This document shows positions 46,887-55,892 of a DNA stretch of 64,000 nt, piece by piece. Position 1 is the stretch's first letter; each line of letters opens with the position of its first letter. This DNA comes from Pseudarthrobacter equi. Lineage in GTDB: Bacteria; Actinomycetota; Actinomycetes; Actinomycetales; Micrococcaceae. The translations under genes and the position numbers were made by a program. The stretch lies in the NCBI RefSeq assembly GCF_900105535.1, contig NZ_LT629779.1, forward strand, positions 1,984,001 to 2,048,000, in the 5' to 3' direction. The notes beneath the pieces are model-generated. The model was not told where the DNA came from. It saw nothing but the letters and a program-made list of their open reading frames with translations, and ran no database searches.

Positions 46887-47798
46887 GTGGACAGATACGT
46901 GAGCAGCGAACAGGGTGCGGCAACTCTGGAAGGCACGGAATTCGACCTCGACAACGCGGTGATGGGCCCTACGGGTCGCCCATTGCGTGAGTTCCCCGAA
47001 CCCGCGCCGCTGCCCTCCCATGGGCCCGCGCGCGTCATCGCCATGGTCAACCAAAAAGGCGGAGTGGGGAAGACCACGTCCACGATCAACCTCGCGGCAG
47101 CCCTCGCCGAATACGGGCGGCGCGTCCTGCTGGTGGACTTCGACCCCCAGGGTGCGCTGTCGGCCGGCCTGGGCGTCAACCCCCACGAACTGGACCTCAC
47201 GGTCTACAACGTCCTGATGGACCGCAAGGTGGACATCCGCGAAGCCATCCACCACACCGGCGTGGAGAACGTCGACCTGCTGCCTGCCAACATCGACCTC
47301 TCCGCTGCCGAAGTGCAGCTGGTCAACGAGGTAGCCCGCGAACAGGTCCTGGACCGTGCGCTGAAGAAGGTCGAAGACGATTACGACGTCGTCCTCATCG
47401 ACTGCCAGCCGTCCCTCGGCCTGCTGACCGTCAACGCCCTCACCGCCGCCCACGGCGTCATCATCCCGCTGATCTGCGAATTCTTCGCCCTGCGCGCGGT
47501 AGCACTGCTGGTTGAAACCATCGACAAGGTCCAGGACCGGCTCAACCCGCGCCTTCAGGTTGATGGCGTGCTGGCCACCATGTATGACGCCCGCACCCTG
47601 CACAGCCGGGAAGTCATCACCCGCCTGGTGGAAGCTTTCGGGGACAAGGTTTTCGAAACGGTCATCAAGCGCTCCATCAAGTTCGCGGACGCCACGGTGG
47701 CCGCAGAGCCCATCACCAGCTATGCCGGCACCCACGTGGGAGCGGACGCCTACCGCCGCCTCGCCAAGGAGCTCATTTCGCGCGGCGGCGCACCCTAG
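46887..47798 (+). CDS. ParA-like chromosome-partitioning ATPase
   Basis: Counterpart of Rv1708, the ParA-like gene always found with scpA and scpB in actinobacteria. The deviant Walker A NQKGGVGKTTS lies near residues 53-63, and the A' and B motifs (LLVDFDPQGALSAGLG, VVLIDCQPSLGLL) are intact. It is 303 residues with a ~45-residue N-terminal tail. No parB or parS is seen nearby, so this is not the main parAB locus. Start GTG 46887 or GTG 46899; neither has a clear ribosome site. Confidence 0.88.
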   Translation: MDRYVSSEQGAATLEGTEFDLDNAVMGPTGRPLREFPEPAPLPSHGPARVIAMVNQKGGVGKTTSTINLAAALAEYGRRVLLVDFDPQGALSAGLGVNPHELDLTVYNVLMDRKVDIREAIHHTGVENVDLLPANIDLSAAEVQLVNEVAREQVLDRALKKVEDDYDVVLIDCQPSLGLLTVNALTAAHGVIIPLICEFFALRAVALLVETIDKVQDRLNPRLQVDGVLATMYDARTLHSREVITRLVEAFGDKVFETVIKRSIKFADATVAAEPITSYAGTHVGADAYRRLAKELISRGGAP

Positions 47799-47805
47799 CC
47801 ACGCC

Positions 47806-48618
47806 GTGGCCGAATCCAAACCCGGCTTTGAGGTGCGGCTGGCCAACTTCACCGGCCCGTTCGACCTCCTTCTCGGACTCATCGCCAAGCACCAGCTCGA
47901 CATCACCGAAGTTGCCATTGCGACAGTCACCGATGAGTTCATCAAGTACATCCGCAAGCTGCAGGAACTTGGCCAGGACTGGGCGCTGGACGAGGCCAGT
48001 GAGTTCCTGGTCATCGCAGCCACACTGCTGGACCTGAAGGCGGCCCGGCTGCTGCCCGCCGGCGAGGTGGAGAGCGACGAAGACATCGCCCTCCTGGAGG
48101 CCAGGGACCTCCTTTTTGCCCGCCTGCTGCAGTACAAGGCCTTCAAGCAGGTGGCAGGGCTCCTGGGCGGCACCCTGCACGAGGAAGGCCGGCGGTTTCC
48201 CCGCCAGGTGGCCCTCGAGGAGCATTTCGCAGCGATGCTTCCCGAGCTTGTGTGGAAGCACACCCCGGAGCAGTTCGCCGCCCTCGCCGCAGCCGCCCTT
48301 CGGCCCAAGGCGCCGAAGCCAACCGAGGTTGGCCTGGGGCACCTGCATGGCGGCACTGTCAGCGTCAAGGAACAGGCGGAGATCCTGGGTATCCGACTGC
48401 AGCATGAATCACCCCTGACCTTCAGGGCACTGACCGCAGACGCCGACTCGACGCTGGTGGTGGTGGCACGGTTCCTGGCCCTCCTGGAGCTGTACCGGGA
48501 CAGGGCCGTGGCCTTCGACCAGCTGTCACCGCTCGCGGACCTGGCTATCCACTGGACGGCAGGGGAGCGCGACTGGTCGGCGGAAAACCTGAGCGAAGAA
48601 TATGAGGAACAACCGTGA
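47806..48618 (+). CDS. scpA: Segregation and condensation protein A
   Basis: Kleisin subunit bridging the SMC heads. The N-terminal FEVRLANFTGPFDLLLGLIA and the SMC neck-binding helices lie at about 5-90; the C-terminal winged helix at about 195-260 ends in LLELYRDRAVAFDQ. It is 270 residues. GTG 47806 lies 8 bp after the parA-like stop; its own stop overlaps scpB by 4 bp. The smc gene itself is not in the window. Confidence 0.94.
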   Translation: MAESKPGFEVRLANFTGPFDLLLGLIAKHQLDITEVAIATVTDEFIKYIRKLQELGQDWALDEASEFLVIAATLLDLKAARLLPAGEVESDEDIALLEARDLLFARLLQYKAFKQVAGLLGGTLHEEGRRFPRQVALEEHFAAMLPELVWKHTPEQFAALAAAALRPKAPKPTEVGLGHLHGGTVSVKEQAEILGIRLQHESPLTFRALTADADSTLVVVARFLALLELYRDRAVAFDQLSPLADLAIHWTAGERDWSAENLSEEYEEQP

Positions 48619-49280
48619 ACACCGCTGACAGCGCCGAGGGCCATGACGATGCCCGAGCCAGCCTCCGCGACCTGCCCGGTGGCGCCAAAGCCGCGCTTGA
48701 AGCCGTGCTCATGGTGGTTGACCAGCCGGCCACCGAAGATGAACTGGCGGCCGGGCTGGAACTGACGCTGGGGGAGGTCCGGGAGTTGCTGGCGGATCTT
48801 CAGGCTGATTACAACGGGTATACTGTTAACGCCCCGGATGAGGAACAGGCCAGTTCAACTGGCTTTGGCTCCAGCCCCCGGGGTTTTGAATTGCGGAACA
48901 TCGCCGGTGGCTGGCGGATCTACTCCCGCCCGGACTTCGCCGACATCGTCGGGAAGTATGTGCTCGAGGGGCAGACTGCCAGGCTCACGCAGGCGGCATT
49001 GGAAACGCTGGCGGTCATCGCTTACCGGCAGCCCGTTTCCCGGGCTCGGGTGTCTGCAATTCGCGGGGTCAATGTTGACTCTGTCGTACGGACACTTGCC
49101 CAACGCGGGCTGATTGAGGACGCGGGAACGGATCCCGAGTCCGGGGCCATCCTTTACCGGACCACCTCCTACTTCCTTGAACGGATGGGAATCAGCTCTG
49201 TGGCCGGGCTTCCGCAGCTTTCCCCGCACCTCCCGGGGCTGGAAGGCATCGCGGAGTTCTACGACGCCGACAGAATGTAG
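48615..49280 (+). CDS. scpB: Segregation and condensation protein B
   Basis: Dimeric winged-helix partner of ScpA. Two winged-helix domains are seen: residues about 20-100 (GAKAALEAVLMVVDQPATEDEL) and about 105-190 (RLTQAALETLAVIAYRQPVSRA, IRGVNVDSVVRTLAQRGLIE), the latter being the family signature. It is 221 residues. GTG start in a 4-bp overlap with scpA. Confidence 0.94.
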   Translation: MNTADSAEGHDDARASLRDLPGGAKAALEAVLMVVDQPATEDELAAGLELTLGEVRELLADLQADYNGYTVNAPDEEQASSTGFGSSPRGFELRNIAGGWRIYSRPDFADIVGKYVLEGQTARLTQAALETLAVIAYRQPVSRARVSAIRGVNVDSVVRTLAQRGLIEDAGTDPESGAILYRTTSYFLERMGISSVAGLPQLSPHLPGLEGIAEFYDADRM

Positions 49281-49293
49281 GTCCGGAAAATCC

Positions 49294-49373
49294 GGCCTGC
49301 AGATGAATATCCACCAGGGCAGATAATTTCTGCCCGGCTGGCTAGGGTTGTCCGTGGACAGCTTTTGCAGGCC
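49294..49373 (+). other. Candidate structured leader upstream of rluB-like gene
   Basis: GGCCTGCA (49294-49301) pairs with TGCAGGCC (49366-49373), enclosing a stem GGGCAGA/TCTGCCC (49317-49335, extended by CCA/TGG across a bulge) and a short TGTC-CGTG-GACA hairpin (49349-49360). Together these could form a three-way junction. It ends 20 bp before the rluB-like start. Not a known riboswitch to me. Confidence 0.4.
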
Positions 49374-49393
49374 AAAACAGCAGAGGACGGGTC

Positions 49394-50602
49394 ATGACAC
49401 AGGCGGGACGCCAGGGTTCACCACGTAACAGCTCCGGACGCGGCGGCGCGGACCGGAACAAGCCGCAGGGCAACACCCCCCGCAGGGGGACAGCCGGCGG
49501 AGGATTCGGCGGAGGTTCCGCCGGCGGCCAGCGCGGCCAGGGCTTCGGCAGCGACCGGCCGCAGCGCGCCCCCAAACCGCGCGAAGAACGGTTCATCGAC
49601 CCGGATTTGGCCGGCTCCCAGCAAGGTGGCGCGCCGGAGCGGTCCAGCAAGCCTTCTTCCCGGAAGCCTGCCGCCCGCAAGCCGGGCGCAAAGAAAGCTC
49701 CGGGAACCCCGGGTGCCGTGAAGCCCAAGCCCCGCACGGGTGCTCCCGGCGCAGCGGCCTCCCGCGCCTTCGGCAGCGAACGCTTCGGGCAGAACCTCGG
49801 GCCGGTCCGGAAGCCGGGCCGCAAGAAGCGCCCCCGCACCGACGTTCCCCAGTCTGAGCTGCACGACGCCGACGGCGTACGCCTGCAAAAAGTCATGGCC
49901 TCCGCTGGAGTTGCGTCCAGGCGCGTCTGCGAAGAGATGATCGCTGAAGGCCGGGTTGAGGTGGACGGCCAGGTAGTAACCGAGCTTGGGGTGCGCATCG
50001 ATCCCACCACGGCGGTCATCCACGTGGACGGTCTCCGCATCCAGCTGGACGAAAACCTCGTCTACATGGTGTTCAACAAGCCCAAGGGCGTTGTGTCCAC
50101 CATGGAGGATCCCGATGGCCGGCCGTGCATCAGCGACTTCCTCAAGAGCAACAAGAACACCGGTGAGCGGTTGTTCCATGTGGGCCGCCTCGACGTCGCC
50201 ACCGAGGGGCTGCTGCTCCTCACGAACGACGGCGAACTGGCCAACCGCCTCACCCACCCTTCCTACGAAGTCCCCAAGACCTACCTGGTCCAGGTGCGGG
50301 GCCCGTTCCCGCAGGGAATCGGCGCGCAGCTGAAGGCCGGCGTGGAACTCGAAGACGGGCCGGCAGCCGTTGACTCCTTCCGCCTGGTGGACTCCACCCC
50401 CGGGCACGTGCTGATCGAAGTGGTACTGCACTCCGGCAAGAACCGCATCGTCCGCCGCATGTTCGATGCCGTTGGTTTCCCCGTCCAGCGGCTGGTCCGC
50501 GTCAAGGTGGGACCCATCGGTTTGGGCGACCAGCGCCAGGGCAGCATCCGCAACCTCGGCAAGCAGGAAGTCGGCCACCTGCTGGCGTCCGTAGGACTCT
50601 GA
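49394..50602 (+). CDS. 23S/16S rRNA pseudouridine synthase, RluB/RsuA family
   Basis: The S4 domain at about 155-205 (LQKVMASAGVASRRVCEEMI) and the RsuA/RluB catalytic domain follow, with the catalytic Asp in VGRLDVATEGLLLL near residue 264. It is 402 residues; the first ~150 are a disordered, basic Gly/Arg/Pro/Ser extension (GGGFGGGSAGGQRGQGFG), common in actinobacterial members and probably RNA-binding. Counterpart of Rv1711. Whether it modifies 23S (RluB) or 16S cannot be told from sequence. Confidence 0.9.
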   Translation: MTQAGRQGSPRNSSGRGGADRNKPQGNTPRRGTAGGGFGGGSAGGQRGQGFGSDRPQRAPKPREERFIDPDLAGSQQGGAPERSSKPSSRKPAARKPGAKKAPGTPGAVKPKPRTGAPGAAASRAFGSERFGQNLGPVRKPGRKKRPRTDVPQSELHDADGVRLQKVMASAGVASRRVCEEMIAEGRVEVDGQVVTELGVRIDPTTAVIHVDGLRIQLDENLVYMVFNKPKGVVSTMEDPDGRPCISDFLKSNKNTGERLFHVGRLDVATEGLLLLTNDGELANRLTHPSYEVPKTYLVQVRGPFPQGIGAQLKAGVELEDGPAAVDSFRLVDSTPGHVLIEVVLHSGKNRIVRRMFDAVGFPVQRLVRVKVGPIGLGDQRQGSIRNLGKQEVGHLLASVGL

Positions 50603-50605
50603 GGC

Positions 50606-51715
50606 ATGTCCGCGTTCAAGAGCCACGGCCGCGGGCATTTGGACGGGCCCGTCGTCGTGATCGGCACCGGGCTGCTGGGGACGAGTATCGGCCTGGGCTT
50701 GAGGGGCCGCGGCGTCCCCGTCTTCCTGTCCGACCCGTCGCCCACCAACCAGGCGGTGGCTGTTGACATCGGCGCCGGCCGGCCCCTCGCGGAGCTGGCC
50801 GGTGCAGCACCGCAGCTGGTAGTGGTGGCGGCGCCGCCGGACGTCACGGCCGAGGTGGTCACCACCGCGCTGTCCGATTACCCGGACGCCGTGGTGGTGG
50901 ACATCGCCAGCGTTAAGGCAGGCATCCTGTCGAGCCTTCGGAGCAGCGGCACGGACCTGGCCCGTTATGTGGGAACGCACCCCATGGCCGGACGCGAAAA
51001 GTCCGGACCGGTTGCGGCCCGCGGTGAGCTTTTCACGTCCATGCCGTGGGTGGTGTGCCCCTCGGAGGAGACCTCCGCAGCAGCCCTCCAGATTGCGCGC
51101 TCGCTTGCAACGGACCTGGGCGCCGTCGTTTCACAGTTCACCCCGGACGAGCACGACGAAGCCGTAGCGCTTGTTTCGCACCTGCCCCAGGTGATGTCCT
51201 CCTTGCTGGCCAGCCGGCTGCAGGGGACACCGCTGCATGCGTTGTCCCTCGCGGGGAACGGGCTGCGCGACGTCACCAGGATCGCTGCCAGCGATCCCAC
51301 CCTGTGGGTGCAGATTTTGGGCGGTAACGCCGGCAAGGTAGTGGACATCCTCTACGGCGTCCGGGAAGACCTGAACCGCCTGATCGGAACGCTGGAAAAC
51401 CCCACCGCGCCCGGGGCGAGGCTGGACCTCGCCCAGCTGATGAGCGAGGGCAATGCCGGCCAGGCCCGGATCCCCGGCAAGCATGGCGGCCCGCCGCAGG
51501 CGTATTCCTGGCTTACCGTGCTGGTGGACGACCGGCCCGGCCAGATCGCGCAGCTGCTCACCGAGATCGGTGAGATCGGCGTGAACCTGGAAGACCTGCG
51601 GCTTGACCATTCCTCCGGACAGAACGTCGGTATGGTGGAAATATCCGTGCTGCCCAATAAGCATGACCACCTGATCGAAGCCCTCAACGACCGCGGATGG
51701 CGGGTACTTCAGTAA
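50606..51715 (+). CDS. tyrA: Prephenate dehydrogenase with ACT domain
   Basis: Oxidative decarboxylation of prephenate to 4-hydroxyphenylpyruvate in tyrosine synthesis. NAD-binding IGTGLLGTSIGLGL is at about 17-30, the active-site region THPMAGREKSGP near 128-139, and a C-terminal ACT regulatory domain (LTVLVDDRPGQIAQLL) at about 295-365. It is 369 residues. It lies 3 bp after the rluB-like gene and overlaps cmk by one base. This gene is not in the mycobacterial version of the block. Confidence 0.93.
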   Translation: MSAFKSHGRGHLDGPVVVIGTGLLGTSIGLGLRGRGVPVFLSDPSPTNQAVAVDIGAGRPLAELAGAAPQLVVVAAPPDVTAEVVTTALSDYPDAVVVDIASVKAGILSSLRSSGTDLARYVGTHPMAGREKSGPVAARGELFTSMPWVVCPSEETSAAALQIARSLATDLGAVVSQFTPDEHDEAVALVSHLPQVMSSLLASRLQGTPLHALSLAGNGLRDVTRIAASDPTLWVQILGGNAGKVVDILYGVREDLNRLIGTLENPTAPGARLDLAQLMSEGNAGQARIPGKHGGPPQAYSWLTVLVDDRPGQIAQLLTEIGEIGVNLEDLRLDHSSGQNVGMVEISVLPNKHDHLIEALNDRGWRVLQ

Positions 51716-52428
51716 TGACACAAGAACTCCTAGAATCCGTGCGCGCCCTGCGCATCGGCCGGCCGCTCGTTGTTGCCATCGACGGCCCCTCCGGTTCCGG
51801 CAAATCCAGCGTCAGCAAGGAAGTGGCCCGGAGGCTGCGGATTGCCTACCTGGATACCGGCGCGATGTACCGGGCCCTCACCTGGCACTGCGTCACCACC
51901 GGCATAGACCTGGAGGACGCCGCAGCCGTGGAACAGGCCTCGCGGGACCTGGTGCTGGAAGTCAGCACCAGCCCCAACGAGGAATATGTCAGGGTGGACG
52001 GCGTGGACGTCACGGACGCCATCCGCGAGCCCGCCATTTCCTCCGCCGTCAGCGCGGTGGCCACCACCTTGGGTGCACGGACCGAACTGATCCGCCGCCA
52101 GCGCGACCTGATCGAAAAGCACCACCGCCGCATGGTGGTGGAGGGCCGGGACATCACCACCGTCGTCGCCCCCGGAGCTGAGGTGCGCATGCTCCTGACT
52201 GCCAGTGAGGAAGCACGGCTGCGCCGGCGCGGCCTCCAGCTCGGCGGCACGCAGAACGCCGCGGAACTGGCAGCCCAGGTCACACACCGCGACGCCAAGG
52301 ACTCAGCGGTGGTGAACTTCACCCAGGCTGCTTCCGGCGTGGTGACGCTGGACTCCTCGGACCTGGACTTTGAGCAGACCGTGGATGCCGCACTGGTGAT
52401 TGTCACCAAGGTCCTCAACCGTGACTGA
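51715..52428 (+). CDS. cmk: Cytidylate kinase
   Basis: Phosphorylates CMP and dCMP. P-loop AIDGPSGSGKSSVSKEVA is at about residues 20-37, followed by YLDTGAMYRALTW, the nucleotide-binding TTVVAPGAEVRMLLTAS and the R-rich lid. It is 237 residues. ATG 51715 overlaps the tyrA stop (TAATG). Counterpart of Rv1712 and, as there, close to der. Confidence 0.96.
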   Translation: MTQELLESVRALRIGRPLVVAIDGPSGSGKSSVSKEVARRLRIAYLDTGAMYRALTWHCVTTGIDLEDAAAVEQASRDLVLEVSTSPNEEYVRVDGVDVTDAIREPAISSAVSAVATTLGARTELIRRQRDLIEKHHRRMVVEGRDITTVVAPGAEVRMLLTASEEARLRRRGLQLGGTQNAAELAAQVTHRDAKDSAVVNFTQAASGVVTLDSSDLDFEQTVDAALVIVTKVLNRD

Positions 52429-53140
52429 GGGCACCGCCGGGGCACCCGCGGGCTGGACCATGGCCTGGAGCAGGCCTGTCGGCTGGATCCTTGACCATCT
52501 CGTCTACCGCACCACCGTCACCGGCCGGGACAACGTCCCCACCGGCGGCCCGGTAATCTTTGCCGGCAACCACATCAGCTACCTGGACGGACCGGTCATG
52601 TTCGGGGCCGCGCCGCGGCCCATGCACATCCTGGTCAAGCAGGAGATGTTCAAGGGATTCCTTGGCCGGGTCCTCAACGCCTCCGGGCAATTGCCGGTGG
52701 ACCGGCGCGGCGACCGTGCCGCGCTGCAACGGTGCAAGGACGTGCTCGACGCCGGGCGTTGCGTCGGGATCCTGCCCGAAGGTACACGGGGGAGCGGGGA
52801 CGCCGCGGGGATCAGCGGCGGCGTTGCCTGGCTTGCCCTCAATTCCGGCGCACCCGTGGTGCCGGTGGCCATCCTGGGCACGCGTGTTGGCGGGGAACAC
52901 CTCGACTCCGTGCCCCGGCCGGGCCGCCGGTTCCATGTGGCCTTCGGCCCCGCCCTGACCCTGACCCGCAGGGCAGGGGAAACAGGCCGTGCTTCAATGG
53001 ACAGGGCGGCGCAGGAAATCCGCGCAGCGCTGGCCGGGCACGTCCGCGACGCCATTCAGCTCAGTGGGCAGCCGTTGCCGTTCGCTGATGCTCCCCAAGA
53101 CTTAACAGCAGTAGCCGGGACGCCGGCAGATGACCACTAA
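52421..53140 (+). CDS. 1-acylglycerol-3-phosphate acyltransferase (PlsC family)
   Basis: Membrane-associated acyltransferase of phospholipid synthesis. It has the catalytic NHISYLDGP (HX4D, about residues 50-58), the acceptor site motif [10 protein letters not shown] near 123-132, and the block-[13 protein letters not shown]. It is 239 residues. GTG 52421 overlaps cmk by 8 bp; ATG 52460 would shorten the protein by 13 residues. Bacterial operons with cmk-plsC-der are common in this group. Confidence 0.9.
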   Translation: MTEGTAGAPAGWTMAWSRPVGWILDHLVYRTTVTGRDNVPTGGPVIFAGNHISYLDGPVMFGAAPRPMHILVKQEMFKGFLGRVLNASGQLPVDRRGDRAALQRCKDVLDAGRCVGILPEGTRGSGDAAGISGGVAWLALNSGAPVVPVAILGTRVGGEHLDSVPRPGRRFHVAFGPALTLTRRAGETGRASMDRAAQEIRAALAGHVRDAIQLSGQPLPFADAPQDLTAVAGTPADDH

Positions 53141-53150
53141 GGACAGTGCA

Positions 53151-54701
53151 ATGAGCGACACCACGCAGACATCCGGGCATTCCGGCTCCGCCGAGTACGA
53201 GTACACGCCTTCCGGCGCAGACCAGGTGGCCGAGCGGCTTGCGGCGATCGGCGACGACGAAGCCGAACTCCGTGCTGCCTCCCTCCGGGCAGGCCTGGAG
53301 GATTACGAGCTGGACGAGGAAGATGCCGCCCTCCTAAGCGGCGAATACGGCGACGATGACCTGGACGGTCCCGTCAAGCTGGATCCTGTCCTGGCCATCA
53401 TCGGCCGGCCCAATGTGGGCAAGTCCACGCTGGTGAACCGCATCCTCGGCCGCCGCGAAGCAGTGGTGGAGGATACCCCCGGTGTCACCCGCGACCGCGT
53501 CATGTACTCGGCAAGCTGGAACGGCCGCAACTTCACCCTGGTGGACACGGGCGGGTGGGAACACGACGCCCGTGGCATCCACGCCCGGGTTGCCGAGCAG
53601 GCCGAGATGGCCGTGGAACTCGCCGACGCCGTCCTCTTCGTGGTCGACTCCGCCGTCGGCGCCACCGCCACGGATGAAGGCGTCATGAAGATGCTCCGCC
53701 GCAGCAAGAAGCCGGTCATCATGGTGGCCAACAAGGTGGACGACTTCGCCCAGGAAGCCGACAGCGCCGCATTGTGGGGCCTTGGCTTCGGCGAGCCGTA
53801 CCCGGTCTCCGCCCTGCACGGCCGCGGCGTGGCTGACCTCCTGGACCACGTCATGGATGTCCTGCCCGAGTTTTCCACCGTTGAAGGCGTGGAGCGCTCA
53901 GGCGGCCCCCGCCGCATCGCGCTGATTGGCCGCCCCAACGTGGGCAAGTCCTCGCTGTTGAATAAGCTTGCGGGAACCGAGCGCGTGGTGGTGGACAACA
54001 CCGCCGGCACTACCAGGGACCCCGTGGACGAGTTCATTGAACTTGGCGACCGCACCTGGCGCTTCGTGGACACTGCAGGTATCCGCCGCCGCCAGCACAT
54101 GGCGCAGGGAGCTGACTACTACGCCTCGCTGCGGACGCAGGCCGCCCTTGAGAAGGCGGAGGTCGCCGTCGTGCTCCTCGCCGTAGACGAGGTCCTCAGC
54201 GAACAGGACGTGCGTATCCTTCAGCTGGCCATCGAGTCGGGCCGCGCCCTGGTGCTGGCTTTCAACAAGTGGGACCTGCTCGACGACGAACGCCGCACTT
54301 ACCTGGAACGTGAGATCGAACAGGACCTGGCCCACGTGGCCTGGGCGCCGCGCGTGAACATCTCGGCCCTGACCGGCTGGCACAAGGACCGCTTGGTCCC
54401 TGCCCTGGACCTCGCCCTGGAGAACTGGGACAGGCGCATCCCCACCGGCCGCCTGAACGCCTTCCTCGGCGAACTGGTAGCTGCCCACCCGCACCCCGTC
54501 AGGGGCGGCAAGCAGCCGCGCATCCTCTTTGGTACCCAGGCCTCCAGCCGGCCGCCGAAGTTCGTACTCTTCACCACCGGCTTCCTCGATCCCGGGTACC
54601 GCCGGTTCATCACGCGCCGGCTTCGGGAAACCTTCGGCTTCGAAGGCACGCCCATCGAGGTCAACATGCGCGTCCGCGAAAAGCGCGGCAAGAAGCGCTA
54701 G
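53151..54701 (+). CDS. der: Ribosome-assembly GTPase Der (EngA)
   Basis: Double-GTPase needed for 50S maturation. The first G domain has [14 protein letters not shown] near residues 84-97, DTGGW and NKVDDF; the second has [14 protein letters not shown] near 259-272, DTAGIRRR and NKWDLL; a KH-like domain ends the protein. It is 516 residues with a ~70-residue acidic N-terminal tail. ATG 53151 follows AAGGA at a good distance; ATG 53130 overlaps plsC and has no ribosome site. Last gene of the block. Confidence 0.96.
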   Translation: MSDTTQTSGHSGSAEYEYTPSGADQVAERLAAIGDDEAELRAASLRAGLEDYELDEEDAALLSGEYGDDDLDGPVKLDPVLAIIGRPNVGKSTLVNRILGRREAVVEDTPGVTRDRVMYSASWNGRNFTLVDTGGWEHDARGIHARVAEQAEMAVELADAVLFVVDSAVGATATDEGVMKMLRRSKKPVIMVANKVDDFAQEADSAALWGLGFGEPYPVSALHGRGVADLLDHVMDVLPEFSTVEGVERSGGPRRIALIGRPNVGKSSLLNKLAGTERVVVDNTAGTTRDPVDEFIELGDRTWRFVDTAGIRRRQHMAQGADYYASLRTQAALEKAEVAVVLLAVDEVLSEQDVRILQLAIESGRALVLAFNKWDLLDDERRTYLEREIEQDLAHVAWAPRVNISALTGWHKDRLVPALDLALENWDRRIPTGRLNAFLGELVAAHPHPVRGGKQPRILFGTQASSRPPKFVLFTTGFLDPGYRRFITRRLRETFGFEGTPIEVNMRVREKRGKKR

Positions 54702-54704
54702 GAC

Positions 54705-54759
54705 GGGTGTTGACTCCGACACGTCCGGGCCCGATTCCCGGAAAGTGTCATCCACACCC
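54705..54759 (+). terminator. Nested hairpin after der
   Basis: Three concentric stems: GGGTGT/ACACCC, GACAC/GTGTC and TCCGGG/CCCGGA, beginning 3 bp after the der stop and followed by CCTTTCG. A likely terminator separating der from the tRNA gene. Confidence 0.7.
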
Positions 54760-54859
54760 CTTTCGATCGTGTAAGCTCTTCTAGGTGGTTCGGCCGGACT
54801 GCTGATGGAAATCTTCGGAGGAATCCGGGATGACCTGCAGCGGAGAACGGCGGAACCAG

Positions 54860-54936
<77 letters not shown>

Positions 54937-54938
54937 CG

Positions 54939-54977
54939 AAGGGCCGCTTTCCGGAATGACTCCGGAAAGCGGCCCTT
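54939..54977 (+). terminator. tRNA terminator
   Basis: A perfect 17-bp stem (AAGGGCCGCTTTCCGGA / TCCGGAAAGCGGCCCTT) with a 5-base loop and a following TTGCTTT, two bases after the CCA end. Confidence 0.92.
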
Positions 54978-55018
54978 TTGCTTTAACGCCCGCAAGCGTT
55001 ATTTGATGCCCCGGTGGA

Positions 55019-55309
55019 TCAGTACCGCACGCGGATCACGTAGCAATTCCTCCTGTTGTCATACCTGTCGCCCCACTCAAACCAGTGGTTGCCGCGGCGG
55101 TCGAAACAGATGAAGAGGTACCGGTGATCGCGGTGGTCGCGGTCACGGTCGCTGCGGTCGCGCTGGTCTTTGTCGTACGTCCTGGAATAGGACGAGTTGT
55201 GGTCGCTGACCTTGTCGTTGCTGTTGGCGAAAGCGGCAGTTGCCGAGCCGCCGAGCGTGAGTCCTGCCACCAGGACAGTCGAACTCAAAAAACGTGCTGT
55301 TCTCTTCAT
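55019..55309 (-). CDS. Small secreted Asp/Arg/His-rich protein
   Basis: No family recognised. It is 96 residues: a clear Sec signal peptide (MKRTARFLSSTVLVAGLTLG, then a likely AFA-N cleavage near residue 28), a highly charged middle (DRSDRDRDHRDHRY), and an aromatic C-terminal part with a Cys pair (LFICFDRRGNHWFEWGDRY and NRRNCYVIRVRY), which could form a disulfide. GAGG lies 8 bp before ATG 55309. It is alone, between a tRNA terminator and a gene-free stretch; a His/Asp metal-binding role is only a guess. Confidence 0.65.
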   Translation of the reverse strand: MKRTARFLSSTVLVAGLTLGGSATAAFANSNDKVSDHNSSYSRTYDKDQRDRSDRDRDHRDHRYLFICFDRRGNHWFEWGDRYDNRRNCYVIRVRY

Positions 55310-55892
55310 GACATTTACCTCAGGTGATCGAATGGATCGATACCCCGCAGGAGCAGGCAAGCAGGCAGAATGGGCAGGCACGGGCCGTCATATGGGCACG
55401 GTCCACGTCGTTGTCGACTCGCCTGTCTGCGGTTGTCACTCAAGCCTGCCGCGTGAGTAGCTTGGGCTTGAGGGTGCGGGCGCCGGCCCAGCGCGTGAAC
55501 CTGTTTCCCCCGGTTCACGGTCGAGGGGCGCTTCAGTGATGACTGAACACATGCAAAAGGCCCAGAGGGGCACTTTGTGTGGGGAGTGAGCGCCTGTGTC
55601 TGGACCCTCATGTAACCAGTTTCCGTCCGCCAGGATATGAGCATTCGGGGGACGTGACATCAAGGATACTAAGGTGTTTCCGGCGTGGGAAGGGACTTCC
55701 TTCTCTTACCTGCGATTCCCTGCAAACATAGGGGGAGTGAGGCGTTTCCAGCGTCTCTCCGGGAACCTGCGCGGCCGTCGACCGCCTACCCGCGGGTAGC
55801 AAGCCGCCGCCCGGCACCGCAGCCCCGAATTGGCACGCGGCCCCGGGCGCTGCCCAGCCGCCGCGAACGTCGCTTCTTCCCTCGTGGGCCGG
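55310..55892. other. Gene-free stretch between secreted protein and Fpg-like genes
   Basis: About 580 bp without a convincing gene. Open frames here are either antisense to the glycosylase or lack a ribosome site and codon bias. A hairpin TTCAGT-GATG-ACTGAA is seen near 55531. No rRNA, tRNA or mobile element was recognised. Confidence 0.6.
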
